From the NCBI GenBank assembly GCA_964646815.1, contig CAZYFH010000003.1, positions 1 to 64,000 on the forward strand: DNA of 64,000 nt, given 5' to 3'. Source of the DNA: CAZYFH01 sp964646815. GTDB taxonomy: Bacteria > Acidobacteriota > Vicinamibacteria > Vicinamibacterales > UBA8438. This document shows positions 8,466 through 16,865 of the stretch, piece after piece. Both the position numbers and the translations under genes were made by a program. A model generated the notes under the pieces. That model searched no databases. It had not been told where the DNA came from and worked only from the letters and a program-made list of their open reading frames with translations. Positions within the stretch are counted from its first letter, which is position 1. The number at the start of each line of letters is the position of its first letter.

Positions 8466-8858
8466 GTGCCTGCCTGGTGCGACGAACGGCCACCGTCGTT
8501 GCTCGTCAAGGGGGTCGCGCAGTTCAATCGAGGCGAGTTCTTCGCCCAGCACGAGACGCTGGAAGATCTCTGGCAGGCCGAACCCCGCGACGTGCGGCGC
8601 CTCTATCAAGGCATCCTACAGATCGGTGTGGCGCTTCATCATGTGCGGCTCCTGAACCACCATGGGGCAATGCACATGCTCACCCGCGGGCCGGCGTATC
8701 TGCGGCCGTTTGCGCCGCGATGTCAGTCGGTCGACGTGGCGGACCTGCTCGTGCAGGCCGATCGCATCCGCGCGGAAGTAGAGCGACTCGGCCCGGGTGG
8801 CCTCGACCGCTTCAACTGGAGGCTGGCGCCCTTGGTGAAGATGATCGAGTCGGCCTGA
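8466..8858 (+). CDS. DUF309 family protein
   Basis: The protein (about 130 residues) carries the DUF309 signature: GVAQFNRGEFFAQHETLEDLW, followed by RRLYQGILQIGVALHH. These small helical proteins have no established function. The GTG at 8466 is preferred because of the TATAAT box nine bases upstream; a TTG at 8457 would add three residues but overlaps that box. Confidence 0.78.
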   Translation: MPAWCDERPPSLLVKGVAQFNRGEFFAQHETLEDLWQAEPRDVRRLYQGILQIGVALHHVRLLNHHGAMHMLTRGPAYLRPFAPRCQSVDVADLLVQADRIRAEVERLGPGGLDRFNWRLAPLVKMIESA

Positions 8859-8921
8859 CCCGATCTATACTCGGCCCGGTCGGCTGACGGCTACCGCCCC
8901 GTCCGACACCCAGAGTTGCCA

Positions 8922-9614
8922 GTGCCCGCGCCACGATTCTCACCCAAAACCCTGGCGTTTCTCCGCGCGCTCAAGCGCCACAACGACCGCGAGTGGTTTC
9001 GCGAGCGACGCGGGACGTACGAGGAGCACGTGCGCGCGCCGATGATCGCGATCATCGAGCGAGTCGCGGATGATCTGCGCGCGTTTGCACCGGATCTCGT
9101 TGCCTCACCGAAAGTGTCGATGTATCGCATCTATCGCGACACGCGGTTTTCAGCGAACAAGTCGCCGTTCAAGTCGCACGTCTCGGCCATCTTCCCCCAC
9201 CGGGACCTCGGTAAACACGAGGGCGCGGGGCTGTACTTCCACCTCGCCACGGACCACATGCTGGTCGGCGGAGGCATCTATGCGCCGGCGCCGCGACAGC
9301 TCCTTCAGGTGCGCCAACACATCGCCGCCAACAGCCGTCGGCTCGATTCGATCGTGAGCGCGACCACCTTTCGGCGCAGCTACGGCGCGCTCGACGGGCA
9401 GCAGCTTAAACGAGTGCCGCGTGGGTTCGACCCGGACCATCCCGCGGCCGACTACTTGCGGCATAAGCGGTTCCTCGCCGGATGCAAGCGACCGCCGTCG
9501 TTCGCGACCGGCGCCCGTTTCTATCCGTCGCTTGTCCGGCTCTTCAAGGATTTGGCCCCGCTCATTCATTTCCTCAACGAACCGCTGGCCGGGAAACGTT
9601 TCTCGCTCTCCTAA
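8922..9614 (+). CDS. DUF2461 family protein
   Basis: The roughly 230-residue protein matches TIGR02453/DUF2461: FSPKTLAFLRALKRHNDREWF at the start, RIYRDTRFSANKSPFKSHV in the middle, and GGGIYAPAPRQLLQVRQ. The function of the family is unknown. The start is GTG 8922; TTG 8916 would add two residues. Confidence 0.85.
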   Translation: MPAPRFSPKTLAFLRALKRHNDREWFRERRGTYEEHVRAPMIAIIERVADDLRAFAPDLVASPKVSMYRIYRDTRFSANKSPFKSHVSAIFPHRDLGKHEGAGLYFHLATDHMLVGGGIYAPAPRQLLQVRQHIAANSRRLDSIVSATTFRRSYGALDGQQLKRVPRGFDPDHPAADYLRHKRFLAGCKRPPSFATGARFYPSLVRLFKDLAPLIHFLNEPLAGKRFSLS

Positions 9615-9639
9615 CCGCAAGTTCACTTGTGTGGCCCAC

Positions 9640-9690
9640 CGTAGGGCGAAGCTTCAACCTAGCGGGCAGGCCTAAGGCTTGCGACACAAG
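9640..9690. repeat. Palindromic dispersed repeat, copy A
   Basis: The stretch GTAGGGCGAAGCTTCAACCT followed by GCAGGCCTAAGGCTTGCGAC is a degenerate copy of the unit seen cleanly at 10624-10671. It follows the DUF2461 gene and lies about 100 bases before the DUF4097 pseudogene. Confidence 0.6.
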
Positions 9691-9785
9691 CGAACTCCGG
9701 GATTAGTGGCCAGCACGCGCCGCGCGATTCGAAGGAAACCCCACTACCCTCTGCCTCGTCTAATGGGGACGGGAGGAGAGCGTTC

Positions 9786-10597
9786 ATGTCCCGTTCCTTC
9801 ACCGGCGCGCTCATTGCCCTGCTGGTGCTCGCGACCATCGGCTGCGAAATCGACCGCGCGGACAGCAACCTCCCTATCAATGTCTGACGTCAGGCCGAGG
9901 AGCTCTTCGAGTGGCGCGGCCAGCTGACCGACGGCCAGCATCTGGAAATCAAAGGCGTCAACAGCGCAATCTCGGGCGTGCCGGCGACGGGCAGCTCGTC
10001 GAGCGTCACCGCCGATCGGCGTGGGCTCCGAAGCGATCCGGACAACGGGCGGATCGAAGTCGTCGAGCACGACGACGGGGTGACGATCTGCGCCGGCTAC
10101 TCACGCGAAGGAAACGTCAGCGAACCAGGCAACGGGGGCCACCTCGGCACGCCCCGCAACAACGTCAAGGTCGAGTTCACCGTCGAGGTTCCGAGCGGCA
10201 TCGATTTCGTGGCCCGGACGGTGAATAGCGGCGTGTGGAAGCCAACAACCTCAGCGGCAACGTCGTAGCTCGGACCGTGAGCGGCAGCGTCACCCTCCTG
10301 ACGAGCGGTCATGCCGACGCCACGACGGTGAACGACTCGCTCCGCGCGGAGATCGGCACAGCTGACTAGACCGGCGAGGCTGCATTTGAGACGGTGAACG
10401 GCACTGTAACGCTGCGCGTCCCCGAGACGATCGACGCCGACCTCGTCGCCCGGACAACAAACGGTTCGATCAGCGGTCTCGACATGGCCGAGGTCAACTC
10501 GCGGTGACGGCGTCTGAACGGTCGACTCTGAGTCGGCGGCCGCGACCACCGGATCAAGACGGTGAACGGCTCGGTCCGGCTCCGGGCGACCGACTAA
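9786..10597 (+). pseudogene. Decayed DUF4097-family lipoprotein/adhesin-like gene
   Basis: ATG 9786 begins a lipoprotein-type signal (ALIALLVLATIGC) that hits a stop after about 33 codons. Downstream pieces in other frames read EWRGQLTDGQHLEIKGVNSA, KVEFTVEVPSGIDFVARTVN, then repeated TVNGxV-type turns (TVSGSVTLL, TVNGTVTLRVP, TTNGSIS, TVNGSVRLRATD), the beta-helix-like pattern of DUF4097. At least three stops and two frame changes separate them, including TAG, so the stops are not explained by selenocysteine. The gene is flanked on both sides by copies of the palindromic repeat. Confidence 0.82.
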
Positions 10598-10623
10598 CCC
10601 CAGAGTCCCCTTGGGCTGCCGAT

Positions 10624-10671
10624 GTAGGGCGAGGCTTTAGCCTCGCTCGCAGGCCTGAAGGCCTGCGCTAC
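10624..10671. repeat. Palindromic dispersed repeat, copy B (best-preserved)
   Basis: Two adjoining hairpins are visible: GCGAGGCTTTAGCCTCGC and CGCAGGCCTGAAGGCCTGCG, bounded by GTAG and CTAC. It sits between the DUF4097 pseudogene and the converging TIGR01777 gene. Other degenerate copies are at 9640, 42797, 57649 and 62119. It resembles REP-type elements and could also end transcription from both sides. Confidence 0.7.
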
Positions 10672-10722
10672 TAATGTCACGCAAGTGAACGCTGGGGTGA
10701 GTGGACGGTCACAGTCCACTCG

Positions 10723-11628
10723 TCACGAGTCGCGACCGAGGACGTGACGGAGCGCACCGTCCAGCGCTGGGTAGTGAAACTCGAACCCGGTGTCCATCAG
10801 CCGGGCCGGTTCCACGCGTGTGCTGCTCAGCAGCGTCTCCACGCCGAGCTCGCCAAAGAGTAGCCGCACGACGGGGGCCGGCATCGGGAGCACGGTCGGT
10901 CGACGGAGCACGGCCCCGAGGGTCGACGTAAACTCGCGATTCGTCGCCGCGCGAGGGGTCGCGACGTTGACCGGTCCGTCGAGGACGTCCCTCGTCAGCG
11001 CATGCTCCACGACGCGCACGAGATCATCGATGGCGATCCAGCTCATGAACTGACGGCCAGAGCCCAGCACGCCTCCCAGGCCGGCCTTGAATGGCAAGAG
11101 CATCTTGCCGAGCGCGCCCCCCGCGGCACTGAGCGCGATACCGCTGCGAAGGAACACGACGCGAACGCCACGCTGGCGGGGGGCGTTGGCCGCCGCTTCC
11201 CACTCGCGGCACAGTTCGGCGAGGAAGCCGGTTCCAGGCGCCGCGGTTTCGGTGAGCACCTCGTCACCGCGATTACCGTAGTACCCGACGGCCGATGCGC
11301 AGACCAGGACGCGTGGTGCGGTCGTGGCGCGTGCCACGGCTTCGGCCACGAGGCGCGTGCTCGTCATCCGGCTTGCACGCAGCTCCTGCTTCCGGGTGGC
11401 GGTCCACCGGCGATCGGCGATCCCTGCGCCCGAAAGGTGGACGACGGCATCCGCGCCGTCGAGCGCATCGGGCGACAGGCCAGCGCCAGTCGGATCCCAG
11501 AGGGTGGCATCGATGGGATCTCCTGGCGCCGCACGGCGTACGCGCGAGACCGACATGCCTTGGCCCTCGAGGAACGGCCCGAGTGCCGACCCGATGAGGC
11601 CGGTCGACCCGGTGATGACAACTTTCAT
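10723..11628 (-). CDS. TIGR01777 family NAD(P)-dependent epimerase (YfcH-like)
   Basis: The 301-residue protein begins MKVVITGSTGLIGSAL, a Rossmann GxxGxxG motif at the very N terminus, which fixes the start at ATG 11628. The family pattern continues with HLSGAGIADRRWT, SAVGYYGNRGDE and the C-terminal FGELGVETLLSSTRVEP. Members are extended short-chain dehydrogenases of unknown substrate; some are tied to cell division. Confidence 0.88.
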   Translation of the reverse strand: MKVVITGSTGLIGSALGPFLEGQGMSVSRVRRAAPGDPIDATLWDPTGAGLSPDALDGADAVVHLSGAGIADRRWTATRKQELRASRMTSTRLVAEAVARATTAPRVLVCASAVGYYGNRGDEVLTETAAPGTGFLAELCREWEAAANAPRQRGVRVVFLRSGIALSAAGGALGKMLLPFKAGLGGVLGSGRQFMSWIAIDDLVRVVEHALTRDVLDGPVNVATPRAATNREFTSTLGAVLRRPTVLPMPAPVVRLLFGELGVETLLSSTRVEPARLMDTGFEFHYPALDGALRHVLGRDS

Positions 11629-11808
11629 CGGGGCTTGTCGCAGGCCAGCGTCATTGCGGTGCCCGCCTCTCCACGCCGCGCACGACGCCCGTCGTTCCTT
11701 GACGTGTCCAGCGGGCGCTACGTCCGCGGCCGTGTCGATCATAACCTGGGCGCGCGCGGGTCGGCCCCCGCAGCGCGGTGCTAAGATACGCTTCGAGAAT
11801 TACCCACG

Positions 11809-12180
11809 GTGCTACGAGAACTCGTGGACATCTTCACGCGTGGATTCCGGCTGCGGTGTCCCTGCTGCGGCCACGGCCGTTTGTTCAAATCGGCCATCCG
11901 GATGCACAACCGCTGCTCCGCCTGCGACGAGCATTTCGAGCGAGAGCCCGGACTCTGGTTCGGGGCTATCTACATCAACCTCGGCCTAACGCTTGGCCTG
12001 ACGGTCGTGGGGTACACACTGACCCAGACCTTCACCACGATGACGACATCCGCACAGGTCGAAATCTGGACGCCGGTCGCAGCGATTGGACCGTTTGCCT
12101 TCTACCGTGTGTCCAAAGGCCTTTGGGTCAGCCTCGTTTTCCTTGGTGAAGGGCTCTACATCCCGTGGCCGAACCGGTAG
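11809..12180 (+). CDS. DUF983 membrane protein with zinc-ribbon start
   Basis: The 123-residue protein starts at GTG 11809. It has CPCCGHGRLF and CSACDEHFE zinc-ribbon pairs (about residues 17-43), then two hydrophobic helices. This is the standard DUF983 layout; the function is unknown. Its end overlaps the following transporter gene by 16 bases. Confidence 0.85.
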   Translation: MLRELVDIFTRGFRLRCPCCGHGRLFKSAIRMHNRCSACDEHFEREPGLWFGAIYINLGLTLGLTVVGYTLTQTFTTMTTSAQVEIWTPVAAIGPFAFYRVSKGLWVSLVFLGEGLYIPWPNR

Positions 12181-13436
12181 GCGGTTCCTCAGCAGACTCT
12201 CCCCCGGACCCATCTCTCAGCGCCCCGCGACCGGTTGGGTACCGCGTCGCCATGCGTCTCGGAGAGGCGTTCACGTTCCCGAGGTTCCGTAACCTCTGGA
12301 CGGCCGCGTTCACATCGGCGGTCGGGACGTGGATGGAGCGATTCGCGCAGCAATGGCTCGTCTTCACCTTGACCGGCTCCGCCTTCTACCTCGGGCTAGA
12401 CACCTTTCTCGGCGCGCTGCCGCTGCTGCTGTTTACGCTCATCGGCGGTGTGATTGCCGATCGCTACGACCGGCGGCACTTGCTCATGGGCTCTCAAGTG
12501 CTGCAGATGGCCTGCGCGCTAACGTTGACGGCCCTCGTCCTGTTCGACGCCGTGCGCGTGCGGTACATCCTTGCCTTGTCGTTCACGACCGGCTTCGCAC
12601 AGGCCTTCGGCGGACCGGCGTTCCAGTCGATCATCCCCGCGCTCGTGCCGCGGAAGACGCTGCCAAACGCCATCGCGCTGAACTCGATTCAGTTCAACTT
12701 GGCCCAATCGATCGGCCCGTTGATCGGGGGCATTGTCTTCACAACGCTCGGGCTCGTCGCCTGCTTCGGCTTCAACAGTATGTCGTTCCTGGTCGTCATC
12801 GTCGTGCTCGGGTTGATGCAGCTCCCGCGTCCCAACGCACATGCGCGCCAGCCGATGCTGGTCGAGCTCCGCGGCGGGCTCTCGTATGTTTGGCGTCGCG
12901 GTGAGCTGCTCAGCCTGACGGTGCTAGCCGTCGCGACGACCGCACTCGGGTTGCCGCTCCGTGCGTTCCTGCCGGTGTTTGCCGGCGACCCTGACCGCCT
13001 CAGCCTGATGATGACCGCGCTCGGCTCCGGCGCAGTTGTCGGCGCGCTCATCGTCGCCTGGCTCGGCACTTTCCGATCTATGGGACGGACGCTCCTGTGG
13101 GTCCAGATCGTGTTCGGCGCGCTGGTGGCGGCATTCGCCCTGCTCCCGGTGACCGCGGGCAGCTACGCGTTGCTGTTTTTCGCGGGCGCAGCACTCCTCG
13201 TCGTCTTCTCGCTGACCGCGTCGCTCGTGCAGCTCGCTGTGCCGGACGAGCTCCGCGGGCGAGTGATGAGCATTTACCTGATGGCGTTTCGGGGCGGGCT
13301 GCCGGTCGGAAGCCTCGTGAGCGGCTACTTCACCACCATAGCTCCGACGCCGACCGTGATCGGGGTGAACGCCGGCCTGCTGGCCGTGGTCGGCCTCTAT
13401 TTCCTCATCCGCGGTCACGGCGTGCGCGACCTCTAG
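12165..13436 (+). CDS. Major facilitator superfamily exporter (MFS_3/EntS-like)
   Basis: The 423-residue protein has about ten to twelve transmembrane helices. FPRFRNLWTAAFTSAVGTWM and ADRYDRRHLLMGSQ (the MFS loop 2-3 motif) fit the EntS-like MFS_3 group of siderophore and drug exporters. GTG 12165 lies inside the end of the DUF983 gene, so the pair is probably an operon. Substrate cannot be told. Confidence 0.82.
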   Translation: MAEPVGGSSADSPPDPSLSAPRPVGYRVAMRLGEAFTFPRFRNLWTAAFTSAVGTWMERFAQQWLVFTLTGSAFYLGLDTFLGALPLLLFTLIGGVIADRYDRRHLLMGSQVLQMACALTLTALVLFDAVRVRYILALSFTTGFAQAFGGPAFQSIIPALVPRKTLPNAIALNSIQFNLAQSIGPLIGGIVFTTLGLVACFGFNSMSFLVVIVVLGLMQLPRPNAHARQPMLVELRGGLSYVWRRGELLSLTVLAVATTALGLPLRAFLPVFAGDPDRLSLMMTALGSGAVVGALIVAWLGTFRSMGRTLLWVQIVFGALVAAFALLPVTAGSYALLFFAGAALLVVFSLTASLVQLAVPDELRGRVMSIYLMAFRGGLPVGSLVSGYFTTIAPTPTVIGVNAGLLAVVGLYFLIRGHGVRDL

Positions 13437-13489
13437 TGGATTGTCACAGCAATTTATGGAGTGAGATCCGAGCCGAGACGCCCGGCTGG

Positions 13490-13526
13490 CAAGCCGTGAC
13501 GAGGGAGCATACACGCCGTATGTGAC
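13490..13526. repeat. Inverted repeat downstream of the MFS gene
   Basis: The segment contains CATAC-ACGCC-GTATG and, further out, CGAGG paired with CCTCG. It could form a hairpin in the 170-base gap between converging genes and act as a bidirectional stop. No T run follows. The rest of the gap shows nothing recognisable. Confidence 0.3.
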
Positions 13527-13606
13527 CTCGCTAACGCATGGTCCAGCGCCGGCCAGCCAGGGATGCCCCGCCCGGTGAGCGCTCTTGATTCACCCGAGAC
13601 AGGCCA

Positions 13607-14695
13607 CTAGTCCTGGACCAAGGGCCTCCAGTCGAGCTCCCACGTGAGCGGGATCTCCGCCGGCACGTAGCACACCTCGTGGTCGCACGCCTGATACTCG
13701 AGCACTCCCCGGAGCGTCAGCGTCGCACCGGGTGCGGCTGCCAGCTCGGCGATCTCGCGGCTCATCGGGATCGTGACGTCCTGGACCATCCGGAACGTCT
13801 CCTGATAGACCGGCACCGTTTCATCCAGCGGTTCGAAGTGATACGTCGACGAGGGCGGGTACGAGACCTCGTGACTCTGGAGAAATTCCGGAGCGTCTAC
13901 CCGGAGACGAATGACCTGATAGTCGTGGTCGCCCGGGGCGTAGACGTGCATCTCTGCTTTCGGCGTGACGTCGACGACTAGCGCGAAGCGGTTTCCAGGC
14001 GCGACGACGCTGTCTGTAGACCAAGCGAGCGCTTCGAGCTGGTCCGTCTCAGCGCGGGTTGCTGCGTGCTCGGACCCGTCGATCGGATCCCCGAGCCGGA
14101 CGGCGATGGACGAGACGGTGAACCGCTCCTGATATGCCTGCTCGAAGAAGCGCTCGAGCACGCGGCCGTTCGAATCGAGAATGAACGTCCCAGGGTAAGG
14201 CACGCCGTAGAACCGCCGCATCATTTCTCGTCGGTCCTCCGGCGCGAGGCTGGGGTCCATTTCGCGATTGAGGAGGTCGTAGCGCCTGATGGTCTCGGAG
14301 CCCGGATCCGACAGCAGGGGGTACCGGACGCCGCGCGCGCCAGCAAACCCAGCGAGCGTATCAGTCGAGTCATACGTGATGACAGCAAGGCCGACGCCGC
14401 GTGCCCGAAGATCCTCGTGCCGACTTTGCAGCTCCACGAGCTGCGTCTTGCAGTACGGTCACCAATCGGCGGAACGGCTGAAAACGAGCATCAGACCGTT
14501 CCGCCCCATGAGCGACGCGAGATCGTGTGTGTCTCCCCGTTGGTCGACCAGGGCGAAGTCGGGCACGGTCTCCCCGACCTTCGGGCCGAAGCGCTCGACG
14601 TCAGGGAGTGGCGGCGCCTGGGAGCTGATCAGCGACCCGAGCAGCACGACGAACGAGAGGATGAGAATCTGTCGCACGGTCTTGGCTCCTGTCAC
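13607..14695 (-). CDS. Probable selenoprotein: peroxiredoxin/thioredoxin-like domain fused to a DsbD-alpha-like domain (in-frame UGA = Sec79)
   Basis: Read through one in-frame UGA (14459-14461), the gene encodes 362 residues. Residues about 8-27 form a membrane or signal segment. An AhpC/TSA-type domain follows (about 37-205), with the active site SADW-U79-P-Y-C82-KTQL, where relatives normally have CPYC. The C-terminal part (about 225-362) resembles the DsbD N-terminal (alpha) domain, with C337 and C342 in ACDHEVC. The frame is intact on both sides and the UGA falls exactly on the catalytic cysteine. A perfect stem-loop follows at the proper distance. The product is probably an exported thiol redox enzyme. 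A sequencing error or a TGC-to-TGA mutation is the alternative. No Sec insertion genes are in the window. Confidence 0.82.
14428..14444 (-). promoter_or_regulatory. Candidate bacterial SECIS hairpin
   Basis: In the sense direction, 21 bases after the UGA, the message has a three-base loop GUG closed by a perfect seven-base stem (GCAGCUC and GAGCUGC). GAC before and GUC after can extend the stem with an AAA bulge. The distance, the stem length and the G at the start of the loop fit the published bSECIS pattern (loop 16-37 bases from UGA, G among the first two loop bases). Confidence 0.72.
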
Positions 14696-14740
14696 CTGTT
14701 GGACGCCGTTTCGGCGTTACGCGTTCCATAATGCTCGCGA

Positions 14741-15454
14741 GTGATCGTTCGCAACGATTCGGAAAGCCTGCTCCTCATCACGCAACCAGACCACGCCGGT
14801 CTCTCGGGCCGAATCATGGCTGCCTGGCTGGCGGACGGCCTCGCACAGCGTCCGTCGCGTGACACCGTGCTCCTCGCCACCCGCGAGCACGACAACGGCT
14901 GGGAACAGGTCGACGGACGGCCCATCATCGAGCGGACAACCGGACGCCCGCACCACTTCATGAACGCCCCCGCAAGAATCAAGCGTGGGATCTGGCCGCG
15001 GGGTGTTGCGCACCTCGAACCAGTCGATCCCGCCGCTGCGGCCCTTGTCGCACAACACGCCTTGAGTGTGCTCGAACGCCGGCCTGGGGCGGCCTGGCGC
15101 CGGTTCTTCACGTCGATGGTGGCAGAACGCGACCGACTCCTCTCCACCGGCGCCTACGAGAACCGGCTCGTGACGCTGCTCGAAGACTACCGGATGGTAT
15201 TCCTCGGTGACCTGCTCTCCCTCGTCTTCTGCTGCGGCTGGCAGGAACAGTTCGCTCGGAGCGGCTATGATATCGCCCTTCGCGGGACCACGCTCAAGGT
15301 ACGCCCAGACCCCTTCCTAGGGCGCACGATCGAGCTCAGTGTGCGGGCTCGACGGATTCCGGCGCGCCGATACGCCACGGACGGTGAGTTACGCCGCGCG
15401 CTCGCGGAGGCGCCAGCGGAGATCGTCACCGGGACCGCCACAGGCGGCCGGTAG
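14741..15454 (+). CDS. DUF3891 family protein
   Basis: The 237-residue protein starts at GTG 14741 and matches DUF3891: LLLITQPDHAGLSGRIM, ATREHDNGWEQVDG and a late GWQEQF segment. The histidine-aspartate pairs (QPDHA, EHDNG) suggest an HD-like metal site, but no activity is established. It is divergent from the selenoprotein gene with 45 bases between starts, so both may be controlled together. Confidence 0.8.
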   Translation: MIVRNDSESLLLITQPDHAGLSGRIMAAWLADGLAQRPSRDTVLLATREHDNGWEQVDGRPIIERTTGRPHHFMNAPARIKRGIWPRGVAHLEPVDPAAAALVAQHALSVLERRPGAAWRRFFTSMVAERDRLLSTGAYENRLVTLLEDYRMVFLGDLLSLVFCCGWQEQFARSGYDIALRGTTLKVRPDPFLGRTIELSVRARRIPARRYATDGELRRALAEAPAEIVTGTATGGR

Positions 15455-15469
15455 CGAGCGCTGGCCGCC

Positions 15470-15669
15470 ATCTGGAAGGTGCTCAACGCGTGCGCCGAAC
15501 CGCCTTTCCTTCAACAGCTTCTGGGTGTTCGCCGCCGGATTGCCCCATGTCGACATGAGTGTGACGGGAGGCGACACGCTGACGGGCCAGACGAAGAACT
15601 CTCTCAACACGTTGGGCGCTTCCGTTCCAGCCGATCCCGGACACCAAGGCGTTTGCCACCAGTCCGTAG
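15470..15669 (+). pseudogene. Remnant of a secreted protein's C-terminal beta domain
   Basis: Three overlapping frames hold pieces of one domain: IWKVLNACA, then FNSFWVFAAGLPHVDMSV and TGQTKNSLNTLG, then FQPIPDTKAFATSP followed by TAG. This order and the terminal QPIPDTxAF motif match a C-terminal module common in secreted acidobacterial proteins. Two frameshifts and the lack of an N-terminal part show decay. It fills the gap between the DUF3891 gene and chrA. Confidence 0.72.
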
Positions 15670-15710
15670 ATACGGCTGGTCAGCGCACGTTGCGCATATA
15701 AGATCCGCGC

Positions 15711-16865
15711 GTGACCCAACGTGCGGCACTCGCCGAGCTCGCAACCCTGTTTCTCCGGCTCGGCATCACCGCCTTTGGCGGCCCCGCCGCGCACATCGCT
15801 ATGATGCGCGACGAGGTCGTCGAGCGGCGTCAGTGGCTGACCGACGCCGAGTTTCTCGATCTGCTCGCCGCGACAAATCTGATCCCCGGGCCCAATTCCA
15901 CCGAGATGGCCATGCACCTCGGTTACAAGCATGGTGGGCTCGCTGGGCTCGTGCTCGCCGGGAGCTGCTTCATCCTGCCCGCGTCGCTCATCGTTCTGGC
16001 CATCGCCTGCGCGTACACCGTGTATGGCAGCACGCCGCAAGCCGCGTGGGTGATGTACGGCGTTGGCCCCGTCGTCATCGCCATCGTGCTGCAGGCAGTG
16101 GTCAAGCTCGGGCGCACCGCTGTGACCGGGGTCGTCCCCGCGTTGCTCGGCATCGCGGTCGTCGGACTGTCGGTGGCGGGGGTGAACGAGCTCGTGCTGC
16201 TGGCCCTTGGCGCGCTCGTGGGCCTGACGCTGGCCGTCGGACGGGCCGGCCGATCGCTTATCGCCGTGGCGATCGCGACGGGGACGGCTGCCGCACACCT
16301 CACGGCCACCGCGGTCGCGGTCACAGCCGAGGCGGTTCCAGTCACCCTGACTCGCCTGACGCTGTTCTTCGCCAAAATCGGCTCGATCCTCTTCGGCAGC
16401 GGCTATGTGCTCCTGGCGTTCCTCCGGGCCGACTTGACCGAGCGCTGGGGGTGGCTCAGCGATCAACAGCTCATCGACGCCGTGACCGTGGGCCAGGTCA
16501 CACCAGGCCCGGTCTTCACTACGGCCACCTTCATCGGTTACCTGCTCGGCGGCTGGGTCGGAGCGACGCTCGCCACGGTGGCGATCTTTCTGCCGGGCTT
16601 TGTCTTCGTCGCGATCACGCAGCCATTCATCCAGACACTCCGTCGGTCGACCGTCATGGGCGGACTGCTGGACGGTGTGATCGTGAGCTCCCTTGGTCTG
16701 ATGCTCGCCGTCACCTGGCGACTCGCGCAGTCCGCCGTCGTAGACATCCCCACGGCGCTCCTCGCGGGAGCGGCCGCCGTGGGGCTCATCTGGTGGAAGG
16801 TGAACTCGACCGGGCTAATTATCGGCGGCGCGCTCGCCGGCTGGCTGCTGCGGGCCGGTGGTTAG
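15711..16865 (+). CDS. chrA: Chromate transporter, two-domain (long-chain) ChrA
   Basis: The 384-residue protein has two homologous CHR halves. The first has FGGPAAHIAMMRDE and LIPGPNSTEMAMHLGY, the second has FGSGYVLLAFLRADL and VTPGPVFTTATFIGY. These are the conserved ChrA motifs and the length is normal. It is expected to export chromate across the inner membrane. The start is GTG 15711, about ten bases after a TATAAG box. Confidence 0.9.
   Translation: MTQRAALAELATLFLRLGITAFGGPAAHIAMMRDEVVERRQWLTDAEFLDLLAATNLIPGPNSTEMAMHLGYKHGGLAGLVLAGSCFILPASLIVLAIACAYTVYGSTPQAAWVMYGVGPVVIAIVLQAVVKLGRTAVTGVVPALLGIAVVGLSVAGVNELVLLALGALVGLTLAVGRAGRSLIAVAIATGTAAAHLTATAVAVTAEAVPVTLTRLTLFFAKIGSILFGSGYVLLAFLRADLTERWGWLSDQQLIDAVTVGQVTPGPVFTTATFIGYLLGGWVGATLATVAIFLPGFVFVAITQPFIQTLRRSTVMGGLLDGVIVSSLGLMLAVTWRLAQSAVVDIPTALLAGAAAVGLIWWKVNSTGLIIGGALAGWLLRAGG

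Noticed and set aside
9886..10597. Stops in the DUF4097 gene as possible selenocysteine codons
   Set aside because: The gene also contains TAG and several frame changes, and the stops do not fall on a cysteine column.
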